NCBI GenBank assembly: GCA_009760855.2
Contig: WPIO01000018.1
Location: forward strand, 3,531,001-3,595,000
Origin: Cristatella mucedo
Taxonomy: Eukaryota; Bryozoa; Phylactolaemata; Cristatellidae
DNA length: 64,000 bases
Direction of reading: 5' to 3'
Positions 56,301-64,000 of this stretch are shown here, piece after piece. A program made the position numbers and the translations under genes. The notes under the pieces are model-generated. The model made no database searches, was not told the origin of the DNA, and saw only the letters and a list, made by a program, of their open reading frames with translations. Each line of letters begins with the position of its first letter. Position 1 is the first letter of the stretch.

Positions 56301-59300
56301 ATGGTTTACCGCAGACATGAAACTAGCCAAGTCTACTAAACGAAAGCTTGAAAAAGCATACAAAAGATCCGGACTAACTGTCCATCGACAGGCATATGAA
56401 GACTACTGTAGGTTGTACCAATCGATTCTAGCAAAGGCTAAGTCTAGTTTTTATAAAAACATTGTTGAATCACAGATGCACAATCCAAAAATGCTGATGT
56501 CGACAATAAACCATCTCCTCAACCGTTCCCAGATTAGCTCCTTACCTGATGATCCTAATGATGATCTAGCCGATCGCTTCTCTAGATTCTTTGTGCAGAA
56601 GATAGACAAGATCGGGAATCCATCCCTGCGAAGACAACCTCCCCACTAGAATGCTGTTCCTCGGTTTCTGGCTGCACCTTAATGTCTGCATTTAAGCAGG
56701 TCACTAGTGATCTAGTCCTAAAGCTCGTATCTCAATCAAAGAAGACAACAAGTCCTCTGGACCCTATTCCCACTGTCCTGCTCCTACACTGCATTGATCT
56801 GCTGCTGCCATGCATAACTAGCATAATTAATATGTCATTAGCCTCACGTCATGTCCCAGCACCTTTCAAAAAAGCTGTCGTCAGACCACTTCTCAAGAAA
56901 GCTACACTTGACCAAGAGAACTTGAGCAACTACCGCCCAGTTTCCCTTCTACCTTTCCTATCAAAGACACTCGAACGGGTCGTGGCGGACCAGCTAAACT
57001 CGTATATCGAAACCTCACACCTTGCTAGTAAGTTCGAGTCTGGCTTTAGAGCTAATCACTCCACAGAGTCAGCATTGCTTCGGGTATACAACGACCTACT
57101 TAGGAATACAGACATGGGTAGAGTGTCTCTGCTTGTTTTGCTTGATCTTTCGGCAGCTTTTGATACCATCGATCACAAAGTTCTTCTAGAGCGCCTCTCA
57201 TCTCGCCTGGGCATCACTGGCACAGCAATGCAGTGGTTCAGGTCCTATCTCAGTGGGAGACTCCACAGTATTGACGTGAATGGACAAAGATCATCTGAAG
57301 TACCTCTGAAATATGGAGTACCTCTGGGCTCCGTGCTAGGTCCGGTTCTTTTCACGGTTTATACTCTGCCTCTTGCTGATGTGATTGCCAAGCACAATCT
57401 AGGCTTTCACTTCTATGCGTATGACACTCAGTTGTACCTTTGCTTTGATCCCTCCCAGCCTTCGAGCACCTCAAATTCTCTCAACTCACTAGCTGCATGC
57501 ATTGATGACATCCGCACATGGATGGCAGCAAATTTTCTAAAACTTAACGATGATAAAACTAACTTACTAGTTATGGGCAAACCCAGTGTGATCCAGAGGT
57601 TGGAAAGGCTGACTCTCAAAATTGGCTCTGCCAGCATATCTCCTGTCGAATCAGCTCGGAATCTAGGTGTCATATTCCAAAGCGACCTCACGTTAGACGA
57701 CCATATCAGCTCCACAGTCAAATCCGCCTATTTTCAGCTTCATAACATTGCTAAAACTCGGGCTTGTTTAGATAAAGATACCACGTCCAAGTTGGTCCAT
57801 GCATTCGTGACATCCCGTCTCGACTTCTGCAACTCACTGCTTACTGGCCTACCAGCATGTGCGATCAGGCGATTGCAGCTTGTGCAAAACTCGGCAGCTA
57901 GGCTTGTCTGTCGTGAGCGTCGCAGTTGCCACATTACTCCACTTCTCGCCGACCTGCACTGGCTAAAAGTCAAGCAACGGATTGACTTCAAGGTTTTGTC
58001 GCTCCCTTTTAGGTCCCTTCATTCTATGGCTCCAACCTATCTGTCAGATATACTACCCCATCAGGCCAAGCATCGTACCACCCGCTTTTCGGAATCCAAC
58101 AGTTTAGAAATACCTCATACAAACCTTAAATCCTTTGGAGACCGTGCATTTAGTTCATATGCTTCCAAAGCCTGGAACTCCCTCCCGACCTGCGTCAAAA
58201 CATCCCCTGACCTGACCACATTTAAAAAGAACCTAAAAACACACCTATTTAGGACAGCATTTAGTGGGTCCTTGTGATTCGTCTTTGATGTGCTTATGCG
58301 TGCTGACACTTTGCATGCTGCCACTAACTACATTTGCATGCAGACCCTGTGCATGTCACCCCTAACCATGTTATTCATTTTGTTTGTTTATCAAGCATGA
58401 TGTTACTCACCATTTAATTGCATTTCCATTTGCAGCAAATGTAAAGCGCCTAGAGAGAGATTGAGTTCTCTGGGGGCTTTATCAAGTGCATTATCATTAT
58501 TATTATATTAAAGTGAGGGAAATCGTGCGCAATAACTTCTTACTCGTGTGAGCAAACTAAACATTTTTCAGAGCAATGACACACCTTGGAAAGCGAAGAA
58601 AATACGAACTTTTGGAAGTAGTGCCTATGTTCTGTACGTTCCCATTAAATTTCTGATTTAAAAAAAACGGCGATGAATATTTGTGTACAACGACGAGAGG
58701 ATCTTTTCTTTGATCTCACTTCTCTATAATAATTTTCGAAAAATTATTGCGATTACGAGCACACTGTGGGCATAAGTAAATATATCAATAATAAATACTT
58801 CATTTATATAGCATCTTAAGAGAACTTAATCTCTACCCAGGGACTTCACGTATGCCTCATGGCTCGAGCCCACGACCTTGGTCGTTAAGGATGACCATTT
58901 TACCACTGAGCCAAACCGGAGGCATCTGGTCCGCGCCGCTAAACATTTAACAAAAGCGCTAAATAAGACAATTCCATCGGACGCTTAGCGATGAGGGCAC
59001 AGTGAAACTTGTATATAAGATCCATTCACTCGCTCTTCTTGGTCTCTCATAATCAATATTTTTGGAGAGCTAAGTAAACTTAATAAACTAAATAAACTTC
59101 TCGTCGATAAACCTTGCACCCCTCTTGAGCGCCATCAACAGTGGCTACATGTTCCGTGTCCGTGTAGTGCGCGTTCGTCTATTCGATTCCTGCTCTTTCT
59201 CCTGCTCGCACAGTGGCTCCAGCTACGGTGCGCAGCCATTAAATGAGCCTCGAAGCCAGCTGCCGAAACAAATGACACTGGTTTGGCCGAGCTGTTAAGG

Positions 59301-59438
59301 TGCTCGCCCTGACCAAGGTCAGGGTCATGGTGACTGGAGTTGACATACAGCCGAGGTTGAGGGCCCTGTGGCACACGTGAAGCGCCTAAATAGAGACCAA
59401 GTTCTCTTAGGGCGCTATACTACTGAATGATGCATTTT

Positions 59439-59484
<46 letters not shown>

Positions 59485-60554
59485 GACTTAGGAATGTAAT
59501 GGCAGCGCGCGAAGCCAGTCGGCTCACCATGGTAAGCCGTGTCTTGAGCTCCGTGACCCGCTGCTTCAGCGCAGCGTTCTCCTCAGCAAGCGTCAGCCCT
59601 GCAGTTCCGTGCTTCGTATAATCGGCGAGCGTCGCGGCGGCGGCACTTGCCGTGTGGATGCCGAGCGCTCTTCTGAGGAGCTGCACTTCCGCCTGCGGAA
59701 GCGCAAAGGGTAGCGTTGCCATCATGGTCATCGACGGCTCGCTCTCCATTTGGTCTGCAGCCGACTATGCATCGGCGGCGTGTCGCGTGCGGCGTTTGCC
59801 AGCGTTCGGCGAAAAAATCGGCCATCCATCCCGCCCCTCTTCGCTCACTGCCTTTCGGAGCTCACCGCCCCTCCTCACTCACCACCTCTCGGAGCTCGCT
59901 CGCTCTTGCTCGCGCTCGGGAGCAGACGAAGCGCACCCGCTCCGCCGGTCCAGCGGGCAGCGACCGACTAATGGCGGCCGGCAAAAATGGCGCTGCGAAA
60001 GAGCGGCGGGAGCGCGAGCGAGTCGAAACGCCGCTCGCCGGTGCGCGCTGGCCGAGAGCTGGCAGCGCGAGCGAGCCGCGGGCGACCACGAGGACGGCCG
60101 GCGCTCTTACCTTCAGCTTGGAGACGGTTTTGTCGCGCGACACGATCGCGCTTTCCGAGTAGCGCCGCTTTATGTCGCCAAGATGGCCGGACACGAGCGC
60201 AAGGTGCGCGACTTTCTCCTCCAGTGCTATCAGCGCGAGGCAGTGCTGCTCGGCCCGCTGGTCCAGCTGCAAGCGGTACAGAGAGCCGACTTGCGGAGAC
60301 GCTTGCGGAACGGCGTGTGGCGCGGGCTGCGTCTCTTGACGACAGCTGGCGTCCGTGAGACCAAGCTTCGAGTAACGCATAAGCCAGACCAAGAACTCGG
60401 ACAGATCCCAAAAAGACCCAAATGACTAAGCTTTAAAAGTTATGAGACGACGGTGCGAGTGTAATCGTAGCAATAATAATAACAGTCGCTTGAATATTGT
60501 TAAGACATAGCTTAGAAAGCTAGGTTTTTACTTTTGATGGAGACTAATTACATG

Positions 60555-60604
<50 letters not shown>

Positions 60605-62185
60605 TGTACATATACAAATATATATATATATACATTGGCATATATATATATATATATATATCTGCCTTTGTCTAATTCAATTCTTGAAGTGCCATGCTAT
60701 TACATAAAGTATCTAAACATGAATGCATCGAAATACGACACTCGTAGTTTGTCATGCTACATAAAATCAGAACAGCGAATCGTCTTAGCTGGAAGGAATA
60801 TAAAGTAGGGTCAGTTTGTTACACCTTGGCCTTTCTTTCACGTACATACGAATCAGTACAGCGCTGTAATACAGACATATTAATCCTGTTGAGCTTCGGC
60901 TTTACCCATGATAATAATAATAATATATTTGACATAGCGCTATCAGAGAACTCAATCTCTTTCTAAGCACTTTACATTTGCTGCAACGGAAGCACGATCG
61001 AATGATAAGTGGTAGCATGCTCAATAAACAACAAGAATAGCGTGGCTAGAGGTGACATGCATAGGGTCAGTATGCAAGTGTGGTTAGTGACATTCGACGA
61101 CTTCGCTGCCGAATTTTTGTCGGCCAGCATTTTGACCAAAAGTTCTTCGAATGCGTGCGCCTCCAGCCATCTGAAAGACGCGGCGATACCACACGACCTG
61201 ACCGGTCTGGCTTTTTAGCTGTAGCTGCAAATTTGAATACGGAGACTGAGAATTGTATTGCAACTCTTGCCGCCGGGTAGCGGGTGAGCATATTTTAAGG
61301 ACGGAGAACACGTCGGTCGCCGGACCTTCAGCACCAGCCATCATTTGTAGCGGCGCTGGCGCCGACCGCCATTTGTACGGGCTTTAGCGCCCGCGCTGCC
61401 CTTCAGGAAGCAACGGCACTTGCGCCATCTATATCCGGTAAGCTACGCCTGTCCGTTGCTGGTCTTCGTCCTCGCTACCCCTGCAGTGCGCTCAGCCGCT
61501 GGGTGGTGCACCATCCGTACGTACACCATCGGCATCGTCTTCGCATCGATTCTCTTCGGCGCCCTGTCGGGCGCAGCAGCATCCTTTCGTGGCGCTTGAA
61601 AAATGAGGCAGGCGCGGCCTATAATCTCGCATGCTTGAGCGTGCGAACAGTTTCACAGGTTAGAAGACCCTGCAGACATTGCGGCCGTTTATTGCAGACC
61701 GGAAGAGCCCGGTCGCCAGCTAGTGGGCAGCGCAGGCGGCCCACAGACCCGGACTGTTTGCAAGTCCGCGAACGGGCCCGCTGCTGTCCAGCGGAAGTGT
61801 CCGCCGTAAGACGCTTGTGCTCAATGAATCCGGCGGACCCAACCAACATAAGCGCTCGGGAATATGTCGCTAAGCCTTTCTATAGCCGGCTTGCAGAAGC
61901 GGAACGCTCAGATTGATTGTAGATTCAGCAATTACACTACGGTTACAGTGCAAGCAGACGACGCGCGCCATTCTAAGCGGAAGCAGTGGAATTTACTCAC
62001 AAGTGTAGAGAGCTCTACGTTTTTCTCCTCCACCTGGAGCAGCAGGCGGCGCGCCGCCTCGTTCTTGTCGTGCGCCTCTCTCAGCTGGCTGTCCTTTCGC
62101 ACGCCCTCGAGAGCGGCGTCTTCTTTTCCTTTTCTGGCAAGCTGAACCTCGTTGGCTAGCGATTGTCTGTCTTTGGCTCGAAGAC
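49611..62185 (-). CDS. Unidentified coiled-coil protein, partial spliced gene (5 exons seen)
   Basis: Five minus-strand exons join in phase into about 520 residues. The first three and the start of the fourth are heptad-rich: [19 protein letters not shown] and [15 protein letters not shown], then [15 protein letters not shown] and [11 protein letters not shown], then [11 protein letters not shown] and [17 protein letters not shown], then [18 protein letters not shown]. The remainder is Pro/Gly-rich, then Gln/Ala-rich and probably disordered. Junctions between the five exons are all phase 0; the first begins in phase 1's complement, so upstream exons lie to the right, outside the window. I could not name the family. 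A centrosomal, Golgi or cytoskeletal scaffold is possible but not shown. The introns hold most of the window's young LINE copies. Exon calls rest on splice signals and frame agreement. Confidence 0.55.
50340..50950 (-). mobile_element. Degenerate LINE RT fragment
   Basis: GGACCTAAAAGTGAATGACGAGAC, CTCAAGACGTCGAAAATGTATGGACC, CGACTGTGGAGCCGATTTG and TCATTTTGGAATAGGAC follow the reversed RT C-terminal region of better copies, with large substitutions between. Confidence 0.65.
50951..51689. other. No recognised feature
   Basis: AT-rich sequence preceding the young LINE copy. Homology to the 56.7-kb copy begins only at CCTAAAGCTCG. Confidence 0.4.
51690..53189 (+). pseudogene. LINE reverse transcriptase, YAYD and 3' frameshift
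   Basis: About 500 codons open without a stop, which is long for a dead copy. The YADD to YAYD change removes one of the two adjacent aspartates that bind metal ions in reverse transcriptases, and the C-terminus is frameshifted. Confidence 0.9.
51690..53480 (+). mobile_element. Young L2-like LINE copy, 5'-truncated
   Basis: RT and 3' untranslated region nearly identical to 56715-58515. The long frame carries [57 protein letters not shown], and [10 protein letters not shown], where the catalytic YADD has become YAYD (codon 52395-52397). A one-base loss at about 53150 in the AACTCCCCCC run frameshifts the C-terminus. ATT repeats end it. The endonuclease region is absent. Confidence 0.96.
53486..54300 (-). 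mobile_element. LINE RT fragment, inverted relative to its neighbour
   Basis: Reverse-strand RT from about the ESNS region through [30 protein letters not shown] and [10 protein letters not shown] to GTSGLR/VLGP-like sequence (54240-54290). It has no 3' untranslated region of its own and starts directly at the ATT repeat of the plus-strand copy. Diverged, with stops. Confidence 0.88.
54498..54869 (-). CDS. Coiled-coil gene, exon d
   Basis: Acceptor TTTTCCGAATAG; donor CGGCAG|GTTAGT, both good. 124 codons: [20 protein letters not shown], a short helix, then a Pro-rich linker ([12 protein letters not shown]), and an acidic end [16 protein letters not shown]. An internal ATG at 54848 could start a shorter product. 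Confidence 0.6.
54992..55075. repeat. GA microsatellite
   Basis: (GA)n with occasional GG or AA breaks, between exon d and the next SINE. Confidence 0.94.
55113..55247 (-). repeat. SINE B copy
   Basis: TTAGCTGATTTAACACCCTAG, CATCACCGCTTGCAGTTAGC, AAAGGATTGCC, CAAACCCACGACCTCAATAG, and a head ending CACGGCCCACTAG. Slightly shortened. Confidence 0.82.
55290..55529 (+). repeat. Repeat U copy
   Basis: CGACTACTTCCATGCTACTCACTACCTC, GAGACGAAGTCTGTTGGCTACCG, GCGTACCGAAAGTCG, then an ATTAC-repeat tail. It lacks the endonuclease part. Confidence 0.8.
55726..56649 (+). pseudogene. LINE endonuclease and linker, one in-frame stop
   Basis: APE-type endonuclease motifs are [30 protein letters not shown] and LSDHMQISF (the catalytic SDH). 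A TAA at 56203-56205 interrupts the frame, which continues in the same phase through [35 protein letters not shown] and SSFYKNIVE, typical of the segment between endonuclease and RT in CR1/L2 elements. The first part of the endonuclease is missing. Confidence 0.9.
56682..58277 (+). pseudogene. LINE reverse transcriptase, full-length frame with YAYD
   Basis: 531 open codons through the C-terminal FRTAFSGSL. It contains [42 protein letters not shown] (the usual PQG is PLG) and [10 protein letters not shown] (YADD changed to YAYD at 57420-57422). A frameshift near 56650-56680 separates it from the endonuclease frame. Two altered conserved motifs make activity unlikely. Confidence 0.92.
58790..58918 (-). 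repeat. SINE A copy
   Basis: TATAGCATCTTAAGAGAACTT, CAGGGACTTCACGTATGCC, GGCTCGAGCCCACGACCTTGG, and a head ending CTGAGCCAAACC. Confidence 0.85.
59277..59440 (+). repeat. SINE A copy with an insertion after the head
   Basis: ACTGGTTTGGCCGAGC, AAGGTGCTCGCCCTGACC, about 25 extra bases, GAGGGCCCTGTGGCAC, then GAAGCGCCTAAATAGAG...CTTAGGGCGCTATAC and an AT-rich tail that runs into (TA)n. Confidence 0.85.
59443..59482. repeat. TA microsatellite at a SINE A tail
   Basis: (TA)n starting at the 3' end of the SINE A copy, about 45 bp from the donor of exon c. Confidence 0.95.
59528..59692 (-). CDS. Coiled-coil gene, exon c
   Basis: Acceptor TTGCGCTTCCGCAG; donor ACCATG|GTGAGC. 55 codons from [11 protein letters not shown] to [15 protein letters not shown]. 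An in-frame ATG at 59749 would make this a first exon instead, but the acceptor choice keeps phase with exon b and continues the coiled coil. Confidence 0.62.
60111..60266 (-). CDS. Coiled-coil gene, exon b
   Basis: Acceptor TGTACCGCTTGCAG; donor CTGAAG|GTAAGA, near consensus. 52 codons from [18 protein letters not shown] to [10 protein letters not shown]. The frame is open further upstream, so the acceptor is the less certain end. Confidence 0.62.
60553..60662. repeat. TA microsatellite cluster
   Basis: Three (TA)n runs separated by TTGGTGTACATATACAAA-like spacers, in the intron upstream of exon b. Confidence 0.95.
60909..61092 (-). mobile_element. LINE 3' portion
   Basis: ATAATAATAATAATA, CATAGCGCTATCAGAGAACTC, TTTCTAAGCACTTTACATTTGC, GCATAGGGTCAGTATGC and GTGTGGTTAGTGAC. 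Truncated inside the 3' untranslated region. Confidence 0.9.
61093..61998. other. Unannotated GC-rich intronic sequence
   Basis: A minus-strand stretch at 61206-61110 reads [19 protein letters not shown], protein-like and preceded by a CTTTCAG acceptor, but its phase does not fit between exons a and b. Plus-strand frames at 61503-61916 show no known domain. Confidence 0.3.
62001..62185 (-). CDS. Coiled-coil gene, exon a
   Basis: Acceptor GCCGCTTTAG; donor ACACTT|GTGAGT, strong. 61 codons plus two leading bases, highly charged ([20 protein letters not shown]) with leucine heptads, ending [11 protein letters not shown]. Confidence 0.65.
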
Positions 62186-62399
62186 CTAAAGCGGCATTTG
62201 ATGGAGAACCTCGACTGCTCTCTTACGTTCGCTGCGCAGTCTGAGCGCCCGTATGTCAGTCGAATCGCTCACTGGAGTATGACGATAATTATCGACATAC
62301 TCCACCGACGAAAAAGAGAGATCGCGCGCTGCCGTCCAATGGCGGACGAGCTACACGGAAACTTCAACGGCTGGTGTTCGATCCGGAAGCCGAATGGCA

Positions 62400-62512
62400 A
62401 TTAGTCATTCGATCGTGCTTCCTTTAGAGCAAATGTAAAGCGCCAAGAGAGATATTGAGTTCTCTGACGGCGCTATATCGCATCTATTGCTATTATTATT
62501 ATATTAGTATTA
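62400..62512 (+). mobile_element. LINE 3' tail fragment
   Basis: CATTCGATCGTGCTTCCTTTAG, AAAGCGCCAAGAGAG...GACGGCGCTATATC and ATT repeats. About the last 100 bp of the element. Confidence 0.85.
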
Positions 62513-63430
62513 GTTCCAACGGCTGTCATCTTCCCTTTGCTTTGCGTTGCTGCGTTGCCCAAGTGCTGCTATAAATATGTCTTTATGTCCAAAAAACTGC
62601 GTGGCTAGCTGCGAGGCACGGGTTTTGTCGCACTCGAAGCTCGAACCGTTTTCGGCCAGAAACGTAGCTGGTGAGCAGGCTAAGAAACGTAAAGTAAGCG
62701 GAGCAGAAAAACCCATCACAGAATGGCTCGTAGAAAAACTGTGAGAACCAGCATACGCGAAGCCCATGTTACGTCGAACCTCACCTTGTAAGAGATTAAC
62801 TTTTCAAGGACGCATGAAAACCCTCTGAACTAAAAAGCCGGATGAAAGGTTCAAGCGACTGTCAGGGTTTCGGCACCTAATGATCAAGATGGCTGCAGCC
62901 AATGTATATGACTCGGACCGTGGAGCTGGGCTTTCTTCTTACGTCGCAGTCGGCGATTGTATGGCCAGGAATTCGTAAGGTGCACTGGGAAGATTTTAGT
63001 GATATCGAATACCGGTGAGATTGGTCAGTTTCATGTAAGAACGCTAACACTGTTCGTCACAGCTCTCGAGTTGTACGCACTAACAATCTGGGAGCTCTTT
63101 GCACAGTAATATATACCCGCTTTCACCTCTAGGCTGTGAAGTTGGGCATTCAATTCGTGTAAACTTGAATGCTCCTTCTTAGGGCTAGACGAGATCGCTT
63201 AGCCTACATAAGATCAGAGACTCCATTTTAGGAGCCCAGTTGGACTTTTCACTCGTCTCTCCAGGCTTTACGTCTCCATCATCTCCATGCTCTTCTATAT
63301 CTACCTGTATGTCCTACGCGGCCGAACTTAAAAGTTCCTGACATAGTACCAGAAAGACTACTACTTCTCAAACAACACACACTGCACCTATTTCTCACCT
63401 TAAGAATGACTGTATTTTCTGTTTCCAGCC
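62513..63430. other. No recognised gene
   Basis: A short plus-strand frame ending at 62744 contains a basic KKRKVSGAEKP stretch but no domain I recognise. The remainder is AT-rich. Confidence 0.3.
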
Positions 63431-63434
63431 ATAA

Positions 63435-63985
63435 TCAACCCAGTCAACAAATCCTTAGCTTTAGGCCAGTGCCTCAACCCCTCCTCCAATAAGGTCGCTG
63501 TCAGCTTAAATACTTTCCACCCGGTCTCCGTGCTGTCGTTCAAACTAAGGACATTCGAACCAAATAATGGCAAAGCTGCCGCTAAAGAATCAAATAAACC
63601 AAGCCAATCCCAATTGAGATTTTTTAAGAACTAAAGAATCAAACCTAGAAAGTAAATTTCAGTTCAGATTAAGAAATAATCCCACTAGAACGATAGCAAT
63701 ATTATTTATGCACAGTGATTCTCAATAACGATTGAGAACGAGTCACTCTACAGAGGCAGAAGCAATGCTATCTGTGCATAGAAAATAAGTCTCAGTCTGG
63801 GATGAGAACTAATCATTCCACTGAGAGAGCAATCGATTTTATTTGGGTACAGCGCTCGCGGGCATGCTACAAAATGCACTGGCCGCCTTGCCGATTTATT
63901 TCCTGACACAACTCGGACTCCTACCGGCTACCTTATCAAAAACCGTGAAAAGAGGCCAGGATAACTCTGTGAGACAACCTTACGG
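63435..63985 (+). mobile_element. Degenerate LINE RT fragment, running towards the right edge
   Basis: In order: LALGQCLNPSSNKVAVSL (SLASG block), NTFHPVSVLSFKLRTFE ([16 protein letters not shown] block), LRTSHSTEAEAML and then a second GMRTNHSTERAI. The NHSTE block is therefore present twice about 80 bp apart. ACCGTGAAAAGAGGCC near 63945 does not fit the same orientation, so the end is rearranged. Confidence 0.55.
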
Positions 63986-64000
63986 GCGGTACTGAATCGT

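Larger units (their letters stand above)
55700..58515 (+). mobile_element. Nearly complete L2/CR1-like LINE
   Basis: The fullest element in the window. It encodes an APE endonuclease (lacking its N-terminal part), a linker and a complete reverse transcriptase, then the 3' untranslated region, stem-loop and ATT tail. Its clade is inferred from the endonuclease-RT layout, the absence of a poly-A tail and the L2-like 3' stem-loop ending in a microsatellite. No target-site duplication is evident. Confidence 0.95.

Noticed and set aside
55726-58277. Active LINE
   Set aside because: The catalytic YADD is YAYD, PQG is PLG, the endonuclease frame has a stop and a frameshift, and the endonuclease N-terminus is missing.
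61110-61206. An extra exon of the coiled-coil gene ([14 protein letters not shown] on the minus strand)
   Set aside because: Protein-like with an acceptor, but its phase does not fit between exons a and b, and the frame that would fit hits a stop.
62547-62744. Small plus-strand protein with a KKRKV nuclear-localisation-like stretch
   Set aside because: Too short, no domain, no supporting splice sites or family; basic stretches of this size occur by chance.

Overview
The window is animal (metazoan) nuclear DNA. It holds split genes with GT-AG introns, CpG-rich gene starts, abundant microsatellites, tRNA-derived SINEs and L2/CR1-type non-LTR retrotransposons. The two recognisable host genes are LMO and PGS1, both conserved in animals. 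The repeat library suggests an invertebrate, perhaps marine, but the species cannot be fixed from this sequence.

Three host genes are visible. (1) On the minus strand, one exon at 8805-9130 encodes the start and first LIM domain of an LMO1/2/3-class LIM-only protein; the rest lies beyond the left edge. (2) On the plus strand, a complete eight-exon gene at 36720-48433 encodes PGS1, the mitochondrial phosphatidylglycerophosphate synthase of cardiolipin synthesis. All splice phases agree, both HKD regions are present, and a polyadenylation signal follows at 49416. (3) On the minus strand, five exons with compatible phases between 62185 and 49611 encode part of a coiled-coil protein with a disordered, Gln/Ala-rich C-terminus that I could not identify. 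Genes 2 and 3 are convergent, with stop codons about 1.2 kb apart. GC/CpG-rich blocks lie at 8.6-9.7, 11.3-14.8, 34.0-36.8, 48.4-50.3, 59.5-60.4 and 61.1-62.2 kb. Those at 9 and 36 kb fit promoters; the large one at 11.3-14.8 kb has no recognised gene.

Most of the rest is repeats. An L2/CR1-like LINE (APE endonuclease plus reverse transcriptase) is present as many fragments and one nearly complete copy (55700-58515). A second copy (51690-53480) is very similar in the reverse transcriptase and shares a catalytic-site substitution with it. The LINE 3' end (a stem-loop beginning AAAGCGCC, then ATT repeats) is shared with a tRNA-derived SINE, called SINE A here. A second tRNA-derived SINE (SINE B) has a different tail. 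A fourth family (repeat U) ends in ATTAC repeats, and one or two copies carry an endonuclease fragment. There is also a Tc1/mariner fragment beside a long TA microsatellite, a 20-bp minisatellite of about 25 near-identical units, and a 165-bp-arm palindrome with a SINE A copy inserted in one arm.

The retrotransposons lie between genes or in introns; none interrupts a called exon. I saw no CRISPR array, operon, rRNA gene or convincing functional tRNA gene.
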